From Novosphingobium kaempferiae (GTDB lineage: Bacteria > Pseudomonadota > Alphaproteobacteria > Sphingomonadales > Sphingomonadaceae): DNA of 64,000 bases. The notes under the pieces were generated by a model, which was not told the origin of the DNA, made no database searches, and saw only the letters and a program-made list of their open reading frames with translations. This document shows, in pieces, positions 25,818 through 34,610 of this stretch. The stretch is taken from the NCBI RefSeq assembly GCF_021227995.1, contig NZ_CP089301.1, positions 2,232,001-2,296,000 of the forward strand, in the 5' to 3' direction. The position numbers were made by a program, and so were the translations under genes. Within the stretch, counting starts at the first letter, position 1. Every line of letters starts with the position of its first letter.

Positions 25818-26615
25818 TCATGCCGAAACGAGCTGGCTATCGAGGGCTTCGACGAAACGCGCCGAGATCGGGTGGTCCGAACGCGGGTTCTGCCCGGTGA
25901 TGAGTTCGCGGTCCACGATCACGTTGGGTTCGAAGTCCACCGGGTTGGTCAGCACCTCGCCGCCCGCCGCGCCAAGGGCGGTCGGCATGTCGAAGTGCAT
26001 CTTCGCGTGCAGGATGTAATCCTCCACGACCTTCTCCTCGGTGGCCGAGAAGACCGTCATCCGGTAGCCCGCGTACTGCCAGCCCTTCGCGAGTTCGGCC
26101 GCCTTCACGGCGTCCCCGGCGATCAGCGCGGCGCGGAATTCGGGGGCGTTCGGCATCGCCGCGACGACTGCGATCGGGCCGTGGCAGAGCAGCGCGGTGG
26201 GCTTGGCGCGCTCATGGAAGTGGCGCAGGATCTCGCCCATGTCGGCGTCCTGCATCAGGTCGACGACCGGAGCCTGACCGCCCGGCACGAAGACGCCCGC
26301 GTACTGGTCGAGGCCGCCGTCGATCACCGAACGCAGCGTGCGCACGTCGTTCATGGCGGGGTCGTTCGCCCAGAAGTCCTTGGCGCGGGCGTAGGCGGCC
26401 TCGTCGTTCTCGAAGTGGGCGACAGCATCCGAAGCCTCGTCGATGTGCGGCTTGGTGCCGTTGGGCGTGGCGAGGACGACTTCGTAGCCCGCCTCGATCA
26501 CGGCCATCGCCGGAACGACGGTCTCGTTGAGGTACTGGCCGGTAGCGCCCCAGCCGCCCTGGACTTCGATCCGGGTTGCGTTGGAACCGATCACAAGAAC
26601 TTTACCCTTGGTCAT
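25818..26615 (-). CDS. DJ-1/PfpI-family protein (Hsp31-like)
   Basis: Class I glutamine-amidotransferase-like protein of 265 residues, first gene of the minus-strand trio. The nucleophile cysteine sits in TALLCHGPIAV (about residue 144); GVFVPGGQAPVVDL is the usual oxyanion region, and the N-terminal GKVLVIGSNAT opens the fold. Relatives are glyoxalase III, protein deglycases or chaperones acting on reactive carbonyls. Length (265) is close to Hsp31/HchA-type and longer than simple PfpI. It faces a LysR gene 110 bases away. A role in methylglyoxal or quinone defence is inferred from its neighbours. Confidence 0.85.
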   Translation of the reverse strand: MTKGKVLVIGSNATRIEVQGGWGATGQYLNETVVPAMAVIEAGYEVVLATPNGTKPHIDEASDAVAHFENDEAAYARAKDFWANDPAMNDVRTLRSVIDGGLDQYAGVFVPGGQAPVVDLMQDADMGEILRHFHERAKPTALLCHGPIAVVAAMPNAPEFRAALIAGDAVKAAELAKGWQYAGYRMTVFSATEEKVVEDYILHAKMHFDMPTALGAAGGEVLTNPVDFEPNVIVDRELITGQNPRSDHPISARFVEALDSQLVSA

Positions 26616-26725
26616 GTCAGTCTCCGTTGGTTGATGTCTTTCTGGACACCGCCAACATGCTCTCTCGGCACATATTCCAGAACTTTATTTCTATTATTTC
26701 AGATATACGTGTTATGATATAAGTG

Positions 26726-27643
26726 ATGCGTTACGACCTGAACCTGCTGCCGATCTTCGTCGCCCTGATGGAGGAGCGCAGCGTCACCCGTGCGGCGGAG
26801 CGGCTGGGCATGACGCAGCCCGCGCTGTCCAACGCCCTCTCCCGCCTGCGCGCGATGCTGCAGGACCAGCTGTTCATCCGCGAACGCTACGGCATCCAGC
26901 CGACGCCGATCGCGCTGGAGCTGGCTCCCGTGATCGCCGACGCACTGGCGAAGCTCGACGATGCGGTGCTCGGCCAGCAGGACTTCGATCCCGCCACGGC
27001 AGAGCGGCTGCTGACGATCGCGCCCAACGGCTATGTCGAGTTCGTGCTGGTGCCCGCCATCGTCGCGCGGCTCCAGCAGGTCGCGCCGGGCATTCGCCTG
27101 CGCCTGACGCCATATGGAACCGATCTGGCGGAGACCGGCGTCGTCTCGGGCACGACCGCGCTGGTGCTGGGCCGCATCACCGATCCGCCGGACAACCTCG
27201 TCGTGCAGCACCTGATGGACGAGGGACTCGACTGCGTGGTCCGCACCGACCACCCCGAAGTCCGCGACACGATCACGCGCGAGCAGTTCGAGCGGCTGCG
27301 GCACGTCAACGTCATGCCGCCGGGCCGCCTGCGCGCGGGACTGTTCCAGGCCCTTGCCCAGCAGCATCTGCGGCGCGACGTGGCGATCTCGGTCACGAAC
27401 TTCTTCGCGGTGGCGGAGATGGTGGCGGTGACCGACTACTGCGCCACGCTGCCAAAGCTGATCTGCCGCCGGCTCGACCTCGACCCGCGCATCAAGGTGC
27501 TCCCGGCCCCGGTAGACCTCGGAACCTTCCCGATCGAGATGGCGTGGCACGTCCGTTATCGCCACGACCCCGCGCATCGCTGGCTCAGGACGACGATCGG
27601 CGAGATCATCGCCGAAATCTCCGCGAGCGCCGCGCGTAGCTAG
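26726..27643 (+). CDS. LysR-family transcriptional regulator (NodD/PcpR-like)
   Basis: Regulator of 305 residues divergent from the DJ-1/ABM/AKR operon and its probable controller. The winged helix reads YDLNLLPIFVALMEERSVTRAAERLGMTQPALSNALSRLR (about residues 2-42), the variant typical of LysR proteins responding to aromatic compounds. The effector domain follows (PEVRDTITREQFERLRHVNVMPPG in the middle). ATG at 26726 and GTG at 26723 are both possible and no good ribosome site is visible. The 110-base intergenic region is AT-rich (ATATACGTGTTATGATATA just before the start), suitable for a shared operator. Its gene is followed by a strong GC hairpin. Confidence 0.88.
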   Translation: MRYDLNLLPIFVALMEERSVTRAAERLGMTQPALSNALSRLRAMLQDQLFIRERYGIQPTPIALELAPVIADALAKLDDAVLGQQDFDPATAERLLTIAPNGYVEFVLVPAIVARLQQVAPGIRLRLTPYGTDLAETGVVSGTTALVLGRITDPPDNLVVQHLMDEGLDCVVRTDHPEVRDTITREQFERLRHVNVMPPGRLRAGLFQALAQQHLRRDVAISVTNFFAVAEMVAVTDYCATLPKLICRRLDLDPRIKVLPAPVDLGTFPIEMAWHVRYRHDPAHRWLRTTIGEIIAEISASAARS

Positions 27644-27683
27644 GGGCCGGGCAGGAACGTCCATCGCGGACCTCCGCGAACCG

Positions 27684-27713
27684 CGCCCGCGCCGACAGGT
27701 TGCGGCGCGGGCG
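27684..27713. terminator. GC-rich hairpin between convergent genes
   Basis: CGCCCGCGCCG (27684-27694) and CGGCGCGGGCG (27703-27713) form a perfect 11-base-pair stem with an 8-base loop, between the stop of the LysR gene and the stop of the minus-strand alpha/beta hydrolase gene. No T-tract follows on either strand, so termination strength is uncertain. Confidence 0.5.
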
Positions 27714-27719
27714 GGAGCA

Positions 27720-28478
27720 TTACTTCTTCGCGGTCGCCGCGGCCTCGATGAAGCTTGCGACTTCCTTCGGGTGGGTGAGCATCACCGCGTGCGAGCTGGC
27801 GATTTCCAGCACCTTGCCGCCGGTACGCTTGGCCATCGTACGCTGCTGGCTTGGCGGGATCATGAAATCCTTGGTCGTCACCATGAACGAGGTGGGCTTC
27901 ACCTTCCATGCCACCTTGGTGAACTTGAACTGCACCGCCGCGACGCCCCACGGCACCTGGCCGGCAGCCATGAATCGGGTCAGCGACGGGTCGGCACCGG
28001 CCGCGAACGCATCGGGGAATTTCGCCTGATCGACGAGGAGGAAGCCGTCCGTAGGTCCGACCAGCGGCGCGTGCGGCTCACCGGGAGTGGGCTGCTCGGC
28101 AAGCTGGATGATGCTCTCTCCGGCGTCGGGTGCGAAGGCCGCCACGTAGACCACGCTGGCGACCTTGGGATTGTCGCCCGCCTGGGTGATGACGCCGCCA
28201 CCATAGGAATGGCCGACGAGGACCACGGGATGCTTGGCCGCGGCGATGACGCGCTCGGTTGCCGCTACGTCGCCCTCCAGCGTGGCGGTCGAGTTCTGGA
28301 CCATCAGGACTTCGTAGCCGTCCTTGGTCAGGATATCATAGACGGGCTTCCACCCGGACGCATCCGCGAAGGCGCCATGGACGAGAACGACCGAAACCGG
28401 TTTCTCGGCCTGCGCCTGCGCGGCGATAGGAAGGGCGGCGAAGAACGCCGCCAGCATTGCAGATTTCCAACGGGACAT
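27720..28478 (-). CDS. exported alpha/beta hydrolase
   Basis: Hydrolase of 252 residues with a signal peptide (SAMLAAFFAALPIAAQAQA). It has the oxyanion motif VVLVHGAFADASGWKPV, the nucleophile serine in VLVGHSYGGGVI, and a C-terminal histidine in IASSHAVMLTHP; it resembles the salicylate-esterase/MhpC-like group often called alpha/beta fold hydrolase with a GHSYGG elbow. The start at 28478 opens at the signal peptide. It is transcribed leftwards about 140 bases after the sugar porter gene; whether they are co-transcribed is unclear. The substrate is unknown. Confidence 0.82.
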   Translation of the reverse strand: MSRWKSAMLAAFFAALPIAAQAQAEKPVSVVLVHGAFADASGWKPVYDILTKDGYEVLMVQNSTATLEGDVAATERVIAAAKHPVVLVGHSYGGGVITQAGDNPKVASVVYVAAFAPDAGESIIQLAEQPTPGEPHAPLVGPTDGFLLVDQAKFPDAFAAGADPSLTRFMAAGQVPWGVAAVQFKFTKVAWKVKPTSFMVTTKDFMIPPSQQRTMAKRTGGKVLEIASSHAVMLTHPKEVASFIEAAATAKK

Positions 28479-28616
28479 TTCGTCAGTCTCCTATGCTGCG
28501 CACGCTCACGAAAACGTGCGCACGCAACCGGAGATGTCCGCACGATCAGGGGCTTGAACAACCTGAGAAGCTGAGACACGCTTGTGCCGGACTGCACAGC
28601 ATCCGACACCCCCTCG

Positions 28617-29921
28617 TCACAGGCCGGTTTCGAGCGATTCCAGCGACCTGCGCTTGGTTTCGGGGAACCAGACCAGCACTACCACGAACTGCAGCGCCAT
28701 GCAGGCAGCGAAGAACACGAAGGGCAGGCCGCGCATGTGCATCGCCACCAGCGGAAAGGCCGTCGCGATGATCGCGTCCATGAACCAGTGGGTCGAGGAA
28801 CCGAGGCTCTGCCCGCGTGCGCGCACGTCGGTCGGGAAGATTTCCGAGATGTAGACCCAGATCACCGCGCCCTGGCTGAACGCGAAGGAGGCGATGAACC
28901 CGATCAGCAGCCACAGCAGCAGATCCTGGTGGCTGCCGGTCAGGAACACCGCCGCGACGCCCGCAAGCGACGCGGTGACGCCCGCCGCGCCGACCAACAG
29001 CAGGGTCTTGCGCCCGAAGCGGTCGATCACCGTGAGCGCCAGCGCGGTGAAGATCAGGTTGCACGCGCCGATCACGATCGCCTGCCGGTCGGCCGAAACG
29101 GTGTCGAACCCGGCCGCGCCGAAGATGTCGTTGAGGTAGTAGAGGATCGCGTTGATACCCGAGAGCTGGTTGAAGCTGGCGATCGCGAAGGCGAGCAGGA
29201 TCGGCTTGCGATGGCGCCTCCAGCTGAGGCGCGGGGCCGCGCTGACGGCCTCCGCCCGGCGATAGGCAGCGAGTTCGGCGTCCGGGTCCGTGGTGCCGAG
29301 CGCGGCCAGGACTGCGCGCGCTTCCTCGCCCCGCCCCTTCGCCGCCAGCCAGCGCGGGCTTGCGGGGATGGTGAACATCATCGCCAGCAACAGCAGCGCC
29401 GGGATACCGGTGACGCCGAACTTGACGTGCCAGTCGAGCACGCCGAGGTCGAGCGAGGTGACCAGCGCGTTGCTGAGATAGGCCACGAGGATGCCCAGTA
29501 CGATGTTGAGCTGGAACGCGCCCACCAGCATGCCCCGACGCTCGGCCGGAGCGATCTCGGCAATGTAGACCGGGGCCAGCACCGAGGAGGCGCCCACCGC
29601 AAGCCCCGCAAGCACGCGGAACACGATCAGCGCACCCCAACTCCACGCGAACAGGCAGCCGATCGCCGAGACGAAATAGAGCACCGCAATCGCCACCAGC
29701 GCATTGCGCGCACCGAACCGGTCCCCCGGCGCGCCCGAGAACAGCGCTCCTGCCAGCGTGCCCCACAGCGCGCTCGAAACAGTGATGCCGACACCTGCGG
29801 CATCGAGGCCATAAGCCTGACGGATGCCTTCGGTGGTCCCGGCAATGACGGCGGTGTCGAAGCCAAACAGCAGGCCCGCAAGGGCGCCGACGGCGACGCC
29901 GCGGATCAGGAGAGCATTCAT
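28617..29921 (-). CDS. sugar porter-family MFS transporter
   Basis: Inner-membrane proton symporter of 434 residues with twelve expected helices. Family signatures: GLLFGFDTAVIAGT at the first helix, GDRFGARNALV in loop 2-3, PVYIAEIAPAERRGMLVGAFQLNIVLGI (PESPR-like region after helix 4), QLSGINAILYYLNDIF (helix 7 sugar-selectivity motif) and PTDVRARGQSLGSSTHW near the end. The closest recalled relatives are XylE, GalP and AraE. The start at 29921 (ATG, MNALLIRG) was taken over the longer frame. It could import pentoses or hexoses released by the glycosidases elsewhere in the window; no operator like those at 12047 or 57203 is seen upstream. Confidence 0.88.
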   Translation of the reverse strand: MNALLIRGVAVGALAGLLFGFDTAVIAGTTEGIRQAYGLDAAGVGITVSSALWGTLAGALFSGAPGDRFGARNALVAIAVLYFVSAIGCLFAWSWGALIVFRVLAGLAVGASSVLAPVYIAEIAPAERRGMLVGAFQLNIVLGILVAYLSNALVTSLDLGVLDWHVKFGVTGIPALLLLAMMFTIPASPRWLAAKGRGEEARAVLAALGTTDPDAELAAYRRAEAVSAAPRLSWRRHRKPILLAFAIASFNQLSGINAILYYLNDIFGAAGFDTVSADRQAIVIGACNLIFTALALTVIDRFGRKTLLLVGAAGVTASLAGVAAVFLTGSHQDLLLWLLIGFIASFAFSQGAVIWVYISEIFPTDVRARGQSLGSSTHWFMDAIIATAFPLVAMHMRGLPFVFFAACMALQFVVVLVWFPETKRRSLESLETGL

Positions 29922-30074
29922 TACGGGCCGCAACCTCTCGTTCTCTGTGCTGGTGATGCCAGTCTGGACGCGGCCCGCTTGGGGCCGTCGCAGGCATGTC
30001 TAGCAGAACGCAAGGCGCTGTCGCGTGAAGCTTTTCCTATCTTTCGGATTTATGCGATGAAATGGCGGCGACGC

Positions 30075-30695
30075 TCAGTCCCTGCCCTTAAGCTTGGCGC
30101 GAAGCCCGGCATTCTCCGCCTCCAGTTCGGCCAGCCGGTCCCGGAAGGGCTGCATGGCGCTGGCCAGTTCGGCCTCGGTGAAGCGCGGGGTGATGTGCTG
30201 CGGGCAGTTCCAGTCGAACGCCGCCAGCGTAAGGCGGAAGATGCGCTCCGGCCTTGCGCGGTAGCCGGGATCGAGAACCCGCTCGCGCAAGTCCGGGTCG
30301 TCGTCGAGCGCGATCACCTCGGCGCGGGCATAGATCTTGAGCCGGGCGCGATGTGGGTAATCCATCAGGAACAGGCAGACCCGCCCGTCCGCCGAAAGGT
30401 TGCCGAGGCTGATGTACTGCCGGTTGCCGCGATAGTCCGCGAAGGCCAGCGTCCGCTCGTCCAGCACCTTGAGGAAGCCCGGCGCGCCGCCACGATGCTG
30501 GACGTAAGGCCATCCCGTCTCCGAGACGCTGGCCATGTAGAAGCTGTCGCGTGCGGCAATGAACTGCATTTCGGCACCGGTGAAGCAGTCCGGCCCACTG
30601 CCCTCGACGCCGTCCCACATGTAGCCGGTGCCCATCTGCGCCTGCGCGGCGCGGACGCCGGGCGTCATCGCGATGTCGAGAAAGCCTGCGGTCAC
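30075..30695 (-). CDS. pyridoxamine 5'-phosphate oxidase-like flavin-binding protein
   Basis: Split-barrel protein of 206 residues. Core signatures are FIAARDSFYMASVSETGWPYVQHRGG and FLKVLDERTLAFADYRGNRQYISLGNLSADGRVCLFLMDYPHRARLKIYARAEV, typical of PNPOx-like FMN or F420/haem-binding proteins. The last 25 residues form a short coiled coil (RDRLAELEAENAGLRAKL). The start is GTG at 30695 behind GGAGAGG, 17 bases after the stop of the Old Yellow Enzyme gene; the frame continues into that gene and was not used. Co-transcription with an FMN enzyme suggests a flavin-dependent reductive step, but the reaction is unknown. Confidence 0.8.
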   Translation of the reverse strand: MTAGFLDIAMTPGVRAAQAQMGTGYMWDGVEGSGPDCFTGAEMQFIAARDSFYMASVSETGWPYVQHRGGAPGFLKVLDERTLAFADYRGNRQYISLGNLSADGRVCLFLMDYPHRARLKIYARAEVIALDDDPDLRERVLDPGYRARPERIFRLTLAAFDWNCPQHITPRFTEAELASAMQPFRDRLAELEAENAGLRAKLKGRD

Positions 30696-30711
30696 TGCCT
30701 CTCCCCGTCGA

Positions 30712-31818
30712 TCAGGCCAGCCTGAACAGGTTCCTGGCCCAGCGCGGCTCACACCGCATGTACTGGCCAGGGGCAGGAACGGTCGCGCCCAGTTGCGCGG
30801 CGGCATGCCACGGCCAGCGCGGATCATAGGCCATGACCCGCGCCAGCGCCACCGCATCCGCCTGACCGGTGGCGAGAATGCTCTCCGCTTGCTCGGGGCT
30901 GACGATGAGGCCCACGGCGATGACGGGCATCTTCACCGCCGCCTTGATCGCGGCGGAAAACTGCACCTGATAGCTTGGCCCCACGGCGATCTGCTGGGCC
31001 GGGTGGAGGCCGCCGCTCGATACATGTATCCCGTCGCAACCGCGCTCCTCCAGCGCCTTGGCGAAGACGATCGACTGCTCGATATCCCAGCCGCCGTCCA
31101 CCCAGTCCGTCGCCGACAGACGCACCGTGACCGGCCGGTTGGAGGGAAAGTGCGCGCGCACTGCGTCGAACACCTCAAGCGGGAAGCGCATGCGGTTTTC
31201 CAGCGAACCGCCGTACTCGTCGTCACGCTGGTTGGACAGCGGCGACAGGAACTGGTGCAGCAGGTAGCCGTGCGCGCAATGGACCTGCACCAGACTGATC
31301 CCGATGTTCGCCGCGCGCTCCGCAGCCTGCCCGAAGAATTCCCGGACGTGCGCCAGATCGTCCTTGCTCATCGCGACGGGCGGGTGGTCGCCCTCATTGA
31401 ACGGGATCGCGGAAGGGGCGTAAGTCTGCCAGCCGTTGTCATCGTCAGGGCCGATGTGCTTGCCGCCCAGCCACGGCTTCTCCTGCGACGCCTTGCGCCC
31501 GGCGTGCGAGAGCTGGACCGCGATCGGTATCTCCGAGACATTGCGGATGGTTTCGAGCACGCCGCCCATCGCGAGCGCCGTCTGGTCATCGTACAACCCG
31601 ACATCGGCATAGGATATCCGCCCGGACGGCGCGACCGCCGTCGCCTCGATCGTGAGCATCGCCGCGCCCGACATCGCGAGCCCGCCCAGATGGATGAGAT
31701 GCCAGTCGGTCATGCAGCCGTCGACCGCCGAGTACTGGCACATCGGGGCGATGATGATCCGGTTCGCCAGTTCGAGGTTCGCGATCCGGATGGGCTGGAA
31801 CAACCTGGGTGTGGACAT
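30712..31818 (-). CDS. NADH:flavin oxidoreductase, Old Yellow Enzyme family (YqjM-like)
   Basis: FMN-dependent ene-reductase of 368 residues that reduces activated C=C bonds of enals, enones or quinones. Motifs: LFQPIRIANLELANRIIIAPMCQYSAVDGCMTDWH (FMN-binding, with the YqjM-type cysteine in PMCQYS), IAVQLSHAGRKAS, VQVHCAHGYLLHQFLSPLSNQRDDEYGGSLENR (substrate-binding His and the GGS(L)ENR signature) and the terminal ADAVALARVMAYDPRWPWHAA. The ATG at 31818 opens at MSTPRLFQP; the frame extends to 31938. It heads a two-gene unit with the PNPOx-like gene and is divergent from the luciferase-like oxidoreductase at 32073. Induction by electrophiles is an inference. Confidence 0.9.
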   Translation of the reverse strand: MSTPRLFQPIRIANLELANRIIIAPMCQYSAVDGCMTDWHLIHLGGLAMSGAAMLTIEATAVAPSGRISYADVGLYDDQTALAMGGVLETIRNVSEIPIAVQLSHAGRKASQEKPWLGGKHIGPDDDNGWQTYAPSAIPFNEGDHPPVAMSKDDLAHVREFFGQAAERAANIGISLVQVHCAHGYLLHQFLSPLSNQRDDEYGGSLENRMRFPLEVFDAVRAHFPSNRPVTVRLSATDWVDGGWDIEQSIVFAKALEERGCDGIHVSSGGLHPAQQIAVGPSYQVQFSAAIKAAVKMPVIAVGLIVSPEQAESILATGQADAVALARVMAYDPRWPWHAAAQLGATVPAPGQYMRCEPRWARNLFRLA

Positions 31819-32072
31819 ACTGGCCTCGCCACTGGGTAAGCGGATGGGACCACAGCGTAGCGCCTTCGCGTCCGTCATGAACTTTAAGCGAGATAAATCC
31901 GTGTGAATCGGCTCGTGCGAGGCGACGGCGGCGAACATCCTCCACGTGGAGCTAGCCGCACGCTAATGCCTCGCTATTCGCGCGCTACGACGTTTTACGT
32001 GACATCGCCTGCCGGAGTGCGGACGCTGGCGGAATTGCCCCTGGCACCCTGTTCACCCCTCGGAGAGCCGAC

Positions 32073-33053
32073 ATGCGGGAACTCTCGGCACTGGCGCAAC
32101 TCGTGCGTCCCGGCGGCATGACCATCGGGCTGGAGCTTCCGCTCGACAACGAATGGTCCCCGGAAGGCGAAGAACGCCGCCTTGCCGACGGCCGCCCGCG
32201 CGGTGTACCGGACCTCACGCGCCACGCCGCCTTCGCCCGCAAGGCCGACCGCCTCGGCTTCGCCGCACTTTGGCTGCGCGACGTTCCGGTCTTCGACAGC
32301 GTGCGCATGGGCGATGCCGGGTCGGTATTCGACGTGTTCAGCTACCTCGGGTTTCTTGCCGGGATCACGCAGGACATCGTGCTCGGCACCGCAGCGGTCA
32401 TCCTGCCGATCCGCCACCCGCTGATGACCGCCAAGGCCGCCGCAACGGTGGACGTGCTGTCCGGCGGTCGCCTCGTGCTCGGCGTGGCCTCGGGAGACAG
32501 GCCCATCGAGTATCCGCTGTTCGGCGTCGATTTCGACCAGCGCGGAGCCATCTTCCGCGAGGCCGTTCAATACATACGCGGCGCATGGGAACCGGGTGGC
32601 TTGCCTCTCGGTGACGGGGATCGCGAGCCCACGCTGGACATCCTGCCCCGCCCGTTCCAGCCCCGCATCCCGATGATCGTGGCGGGCCGCGCGCAGCAGG
32701 AGGAGCGCTGGATCGCCAGCCACATGGACGGCCGCATCGTCTACCCCGGACCTCTCGAACGACTGGCCCGGGAAGCCGCCGACTGGCAGCGCGAGGGCCC
32801 GCCCGGCGGCGCGTTCCTGACGCCGTTCCACCTCGATCTTGCCGAAGATCCTGACGAGGAAGCGAGGCCCATCCGGTTCGGTGCCCGGCTGGGTCGCAAT
32901 GCACTGATCGAACACCTCGCGGCGCTTGCGCGGGCAGGCGTTCATCATGTCGCGATCAACGTTCGACAGTCGCGACGCGGGGTTTCGGAGGTGCTGGACG
33001 AACTTGCACAGTATGTCCTCCCTATATTCGAAAGCGAACGTTCAGCCGCGTGA
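32073..33053 (+). CDS. luciferase-like (LLM) flavin-dependent oxidoreductase
   Basis: TIM-barrel oxidoreductase of 326 residues. It keeps the LLM-family features: HAAFARKADRLGFAALWLRDVPVFD near residue 50, DVFSYLGFLAGITQDIVLGTAAVILPIRHPLMTAKAAATVDVLSGGRLVLGVASGDRPIEY (central signature) and IPMIVAGRAQQEERWIASHMDG. The enzyme class uses FMNH2 or F420 to oxidise small molecules. GGAGAG lies just before the ATG at 32073. It is divergent from the Old Yellow Enzyme gene, with a 12-base palindrome (CTCCACGTGGAG at 31940-31951) between them, and about 107 bases upstream of the second aldo/keto reductase. Substrate unknown. Confidence 0.86.
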   Translation: MRELSALAQLVRPGGMTIGLELPLDNEWSPEGEERRLADGRPRGVPDLTRHAAFARKADRLGFAALWLRDVPVFDSVRMGDAGSVFDVFSYLGFLAGITQDIVLGTAAVILPIRHPLMTAKAAATVDVLSGGRLVLGVASGDRPIEYPLFGVDFDQRGAIFREAVQYIRGAWEPGGLPLGDGDREPTLDILPRPFQPRIPMIVAGRAQQEERWIASHMDGRIVYPGPLERLAREAADWQREGPPGGAFLTPFHLDLAEDPDEEARPIRFGARLGRNALIEHLAALARAGVHHVAINVRQSRRGVSEVLDELAQYVLPIFESERSAA

Positions 33054-33159
33054 CCATCGCCCCTTGGGTTCACAAGAATTTATCAGCTTTAACGATCGGT
33101 GCTTCGACCGAACCGATAGTCTCTGCGTCCACGCACGTACTCTGTCAGCAGGAGAAGGT

Positions 33160-34176
33160 ATGGGTATCAGAGACGCTTTGCTCGCCGGGCCGATCGGCTT
33201 CGGCGCGGCCCCGCTCGGCAACATGTTCCGCAACATTCCCGAGGAGGAAGCGCAGGCGACCGTCGATGCCGCGTGGGATGCCGGGACGCGCTACTTCGAC
33301 ACCGCCCCGTTCTACGGCGCGGGACTTTCCGAAATCCGGCTGGGACAGGCGCTCTCGAAGCGGCCTCGCAGCGAATACATCCTCAGCACCAAGGTCGGCC
33401 GCATCATCCTCGACGAGCTTGAGGACGTTTCCGAGCGCGACCTCGGCGAAAAGGGCGACATCTTCAAGTACGGTCGCGCCAACAAGATCGAGATCGACTA
33501 CTCTGCCAATGGTGCAAAGCGTTCGATCGAGGACAGCATCAAGCGCATGGGAGTCGACTACATCGACTTCGTGTGGATCCACGACACCGCGCAGGATTTC
33601 TACGGCGATTCCTGGCTGATCCACCTCGAAACGGCGCGCACCGGCGCGTTCCGGGCGCTCGGCGAACTGCGCGATCAGGGCGTCATCAAAGGCTGGGGCC
33701 TCGGCGTGAACCGCACCGAGCCGGTCGAGATCATGCTGGAACTCTCCGAGCCCACGCCGGACAGCACGCTGCTTGCGGGCCGCTATTCGCTGCTCGACCA
33801 CGAGCACGCCCTCCAGCGCCTGATGCCGTTGGCGGCCGAGAAGAAGCTCGATATCGTGGTAGGCGGGCCATACAGCTCGGGCGTTCTCGCAGGTGGTTCG
33901 CACTTCGAGTACGGCCCGATCCCGCCCGCGATCGCGGCCAAGGTGGAGAAGTTCAAGGCGCTGGCCGGCAAGTACGACGTGTCGCTGAAGGCCGCCGCGC
34001 TGCACTTCGCCCTTGCCAATCCGGCGGTCGCGTCGGTCATTCCCGGCGCCAGCCATCCCGAGAACGTCATCGAGGATCATGCTGCCTACAAGATGACGAT
34101 CCCGGATGATTTCTGGACCGAGGTGCGCAAGGAAGGCCTCGTCGCCGCTGCCGCCCCTCTCCCGATCGACAAGTGA
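33160..34176 (+). CDS. aldo/keto reductase, second of two paralogues
   Basis: Oxidoreductase of 338 residues with the intact tetrad: YFDTAPFYGAG (Asp, Tyr), STKVGRIILDE (Lys) and FVWIHDTAQDFYGD (His). It is strongly similar to the protein at 24420-25433 along the full length (FGAAPLGNMF, IPEEEA, LGVNR.EP, GGPYSSG), so the two arose by duplication. The ATG at 33160 follows GGAGAAGG; the longer frame overlaps the LLM gene. The SRPBCC gene starts 14 bases after its stop and is likely co-transcribed. Unlike paralogue one it is not in an operon with DJ-1 or the ABM protein. Confidence 0.88.
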   Translation: MGIRDALLAGPIGFGAAPLGNMFRNIPEEEAQATVDAAWDAGTRYFDTAPFYGAGLSEIRLGQALSKRPRSEYILSTKVGRIILDELEDVSERDLGEKGDIFKYGRANKIEIDYSANGAKRSIEDSIKRMGVDYIDFVWIHDTAQDFYGDSWLIHLETARTGAFRALGELRDQGVIKGWGLGVNRTEPVEIMLELSEPTPDSTLLAGRYSLLDHEHALQRLMPLAAEKKLDIVVGGPYSSGVLAGGSHFEYGPIPPAIAAKVEKFKALAGKYDVSLKAAALHFALANPAVASVIPGASHPENVIEDHAAYKMTIPDDFWTEVRKEGLVAAAAPLPIDK

Positions 34177-34190
34177 GCGGAGGCACGACG

Positions 34191-34610
34191 ATGGCAACGG
34201 CATCCTCAAGCATCGACCTCGACGTTCCCGCGCAGCAGGTCTGGGATCTGATCGGCGGGTTCGACTCCCTTCCCGACTGGCTGCCCTATATCCCCAGTTC
34301 CGAGCTCAGCGACGGCGGGCGGATCAGGCACCTCGCCAACCCCGATGGCAGTTCCATCGTCGAGCGGCTGATGGCCTTCGACGAGAAGGAGCGCAGCTAC
34401 ACCTACCACATCCTCGAAGCCCCCTTCCCGCAGAAGGACTATCTTGCCACGCTGCGCGTGCGCGAAACCGACGGCGGCAAGAGTTCGCGCGTGGAATGGT
34501 TCGGTGAGTTCACGCCGGTCGGCGTCACCGATGTGGAAGTCTCGGCACTGTTCCAGGGCATCTACGACGATGGCCTTGCCGCACTCAAGGCGCACTACGA
34601 CGCCAAATAG
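34191..34610 (+). CDS. SRPBCC-family (START/Bet v 1-like) protein
   Basis: Ligand-binding helix-grip protein of 139 residues. The N-terminal ASSSIDLDVPAQQVWDLIGGFDSLPDWLPYIPSSEL and the C-terminal VSALFQGIYDDGLAALKAHYD long helix are typical of the polyketide cyclase-like SRPBCC proteins that bind small hydrophobic molecules. The ATG at 34191 has GGAGG 8 bases upstream; the GTG overlapping the previous stop at 34173 is in frame but lacks a site. Co-transcription with aldo/keto reductase 2 suggests that it binds the same substrate or product. No catalytic residues can be claimed. Confidence 0.83.
   Translation: MATASSSIDLDVPAQQVWDLIGGFDSLPDWLPYIPSSELSDGGRIRHLANPDGSSIVERLMAFDEKERSYTYHILEAPFPQKDYLATLRVRETDGGKSSRVEWFGEFTPVGVTDVEVSALFQGIYDDGLAALKAHYDAK

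Noticed and set aside
28584..30725. 713-codon plus-strand frame opposite the sugar porter and PNPOx-like genes
   Set aside because: Spans two genes and an intergenic region in antisense, with low-complexity R/H/Q-rich translation.
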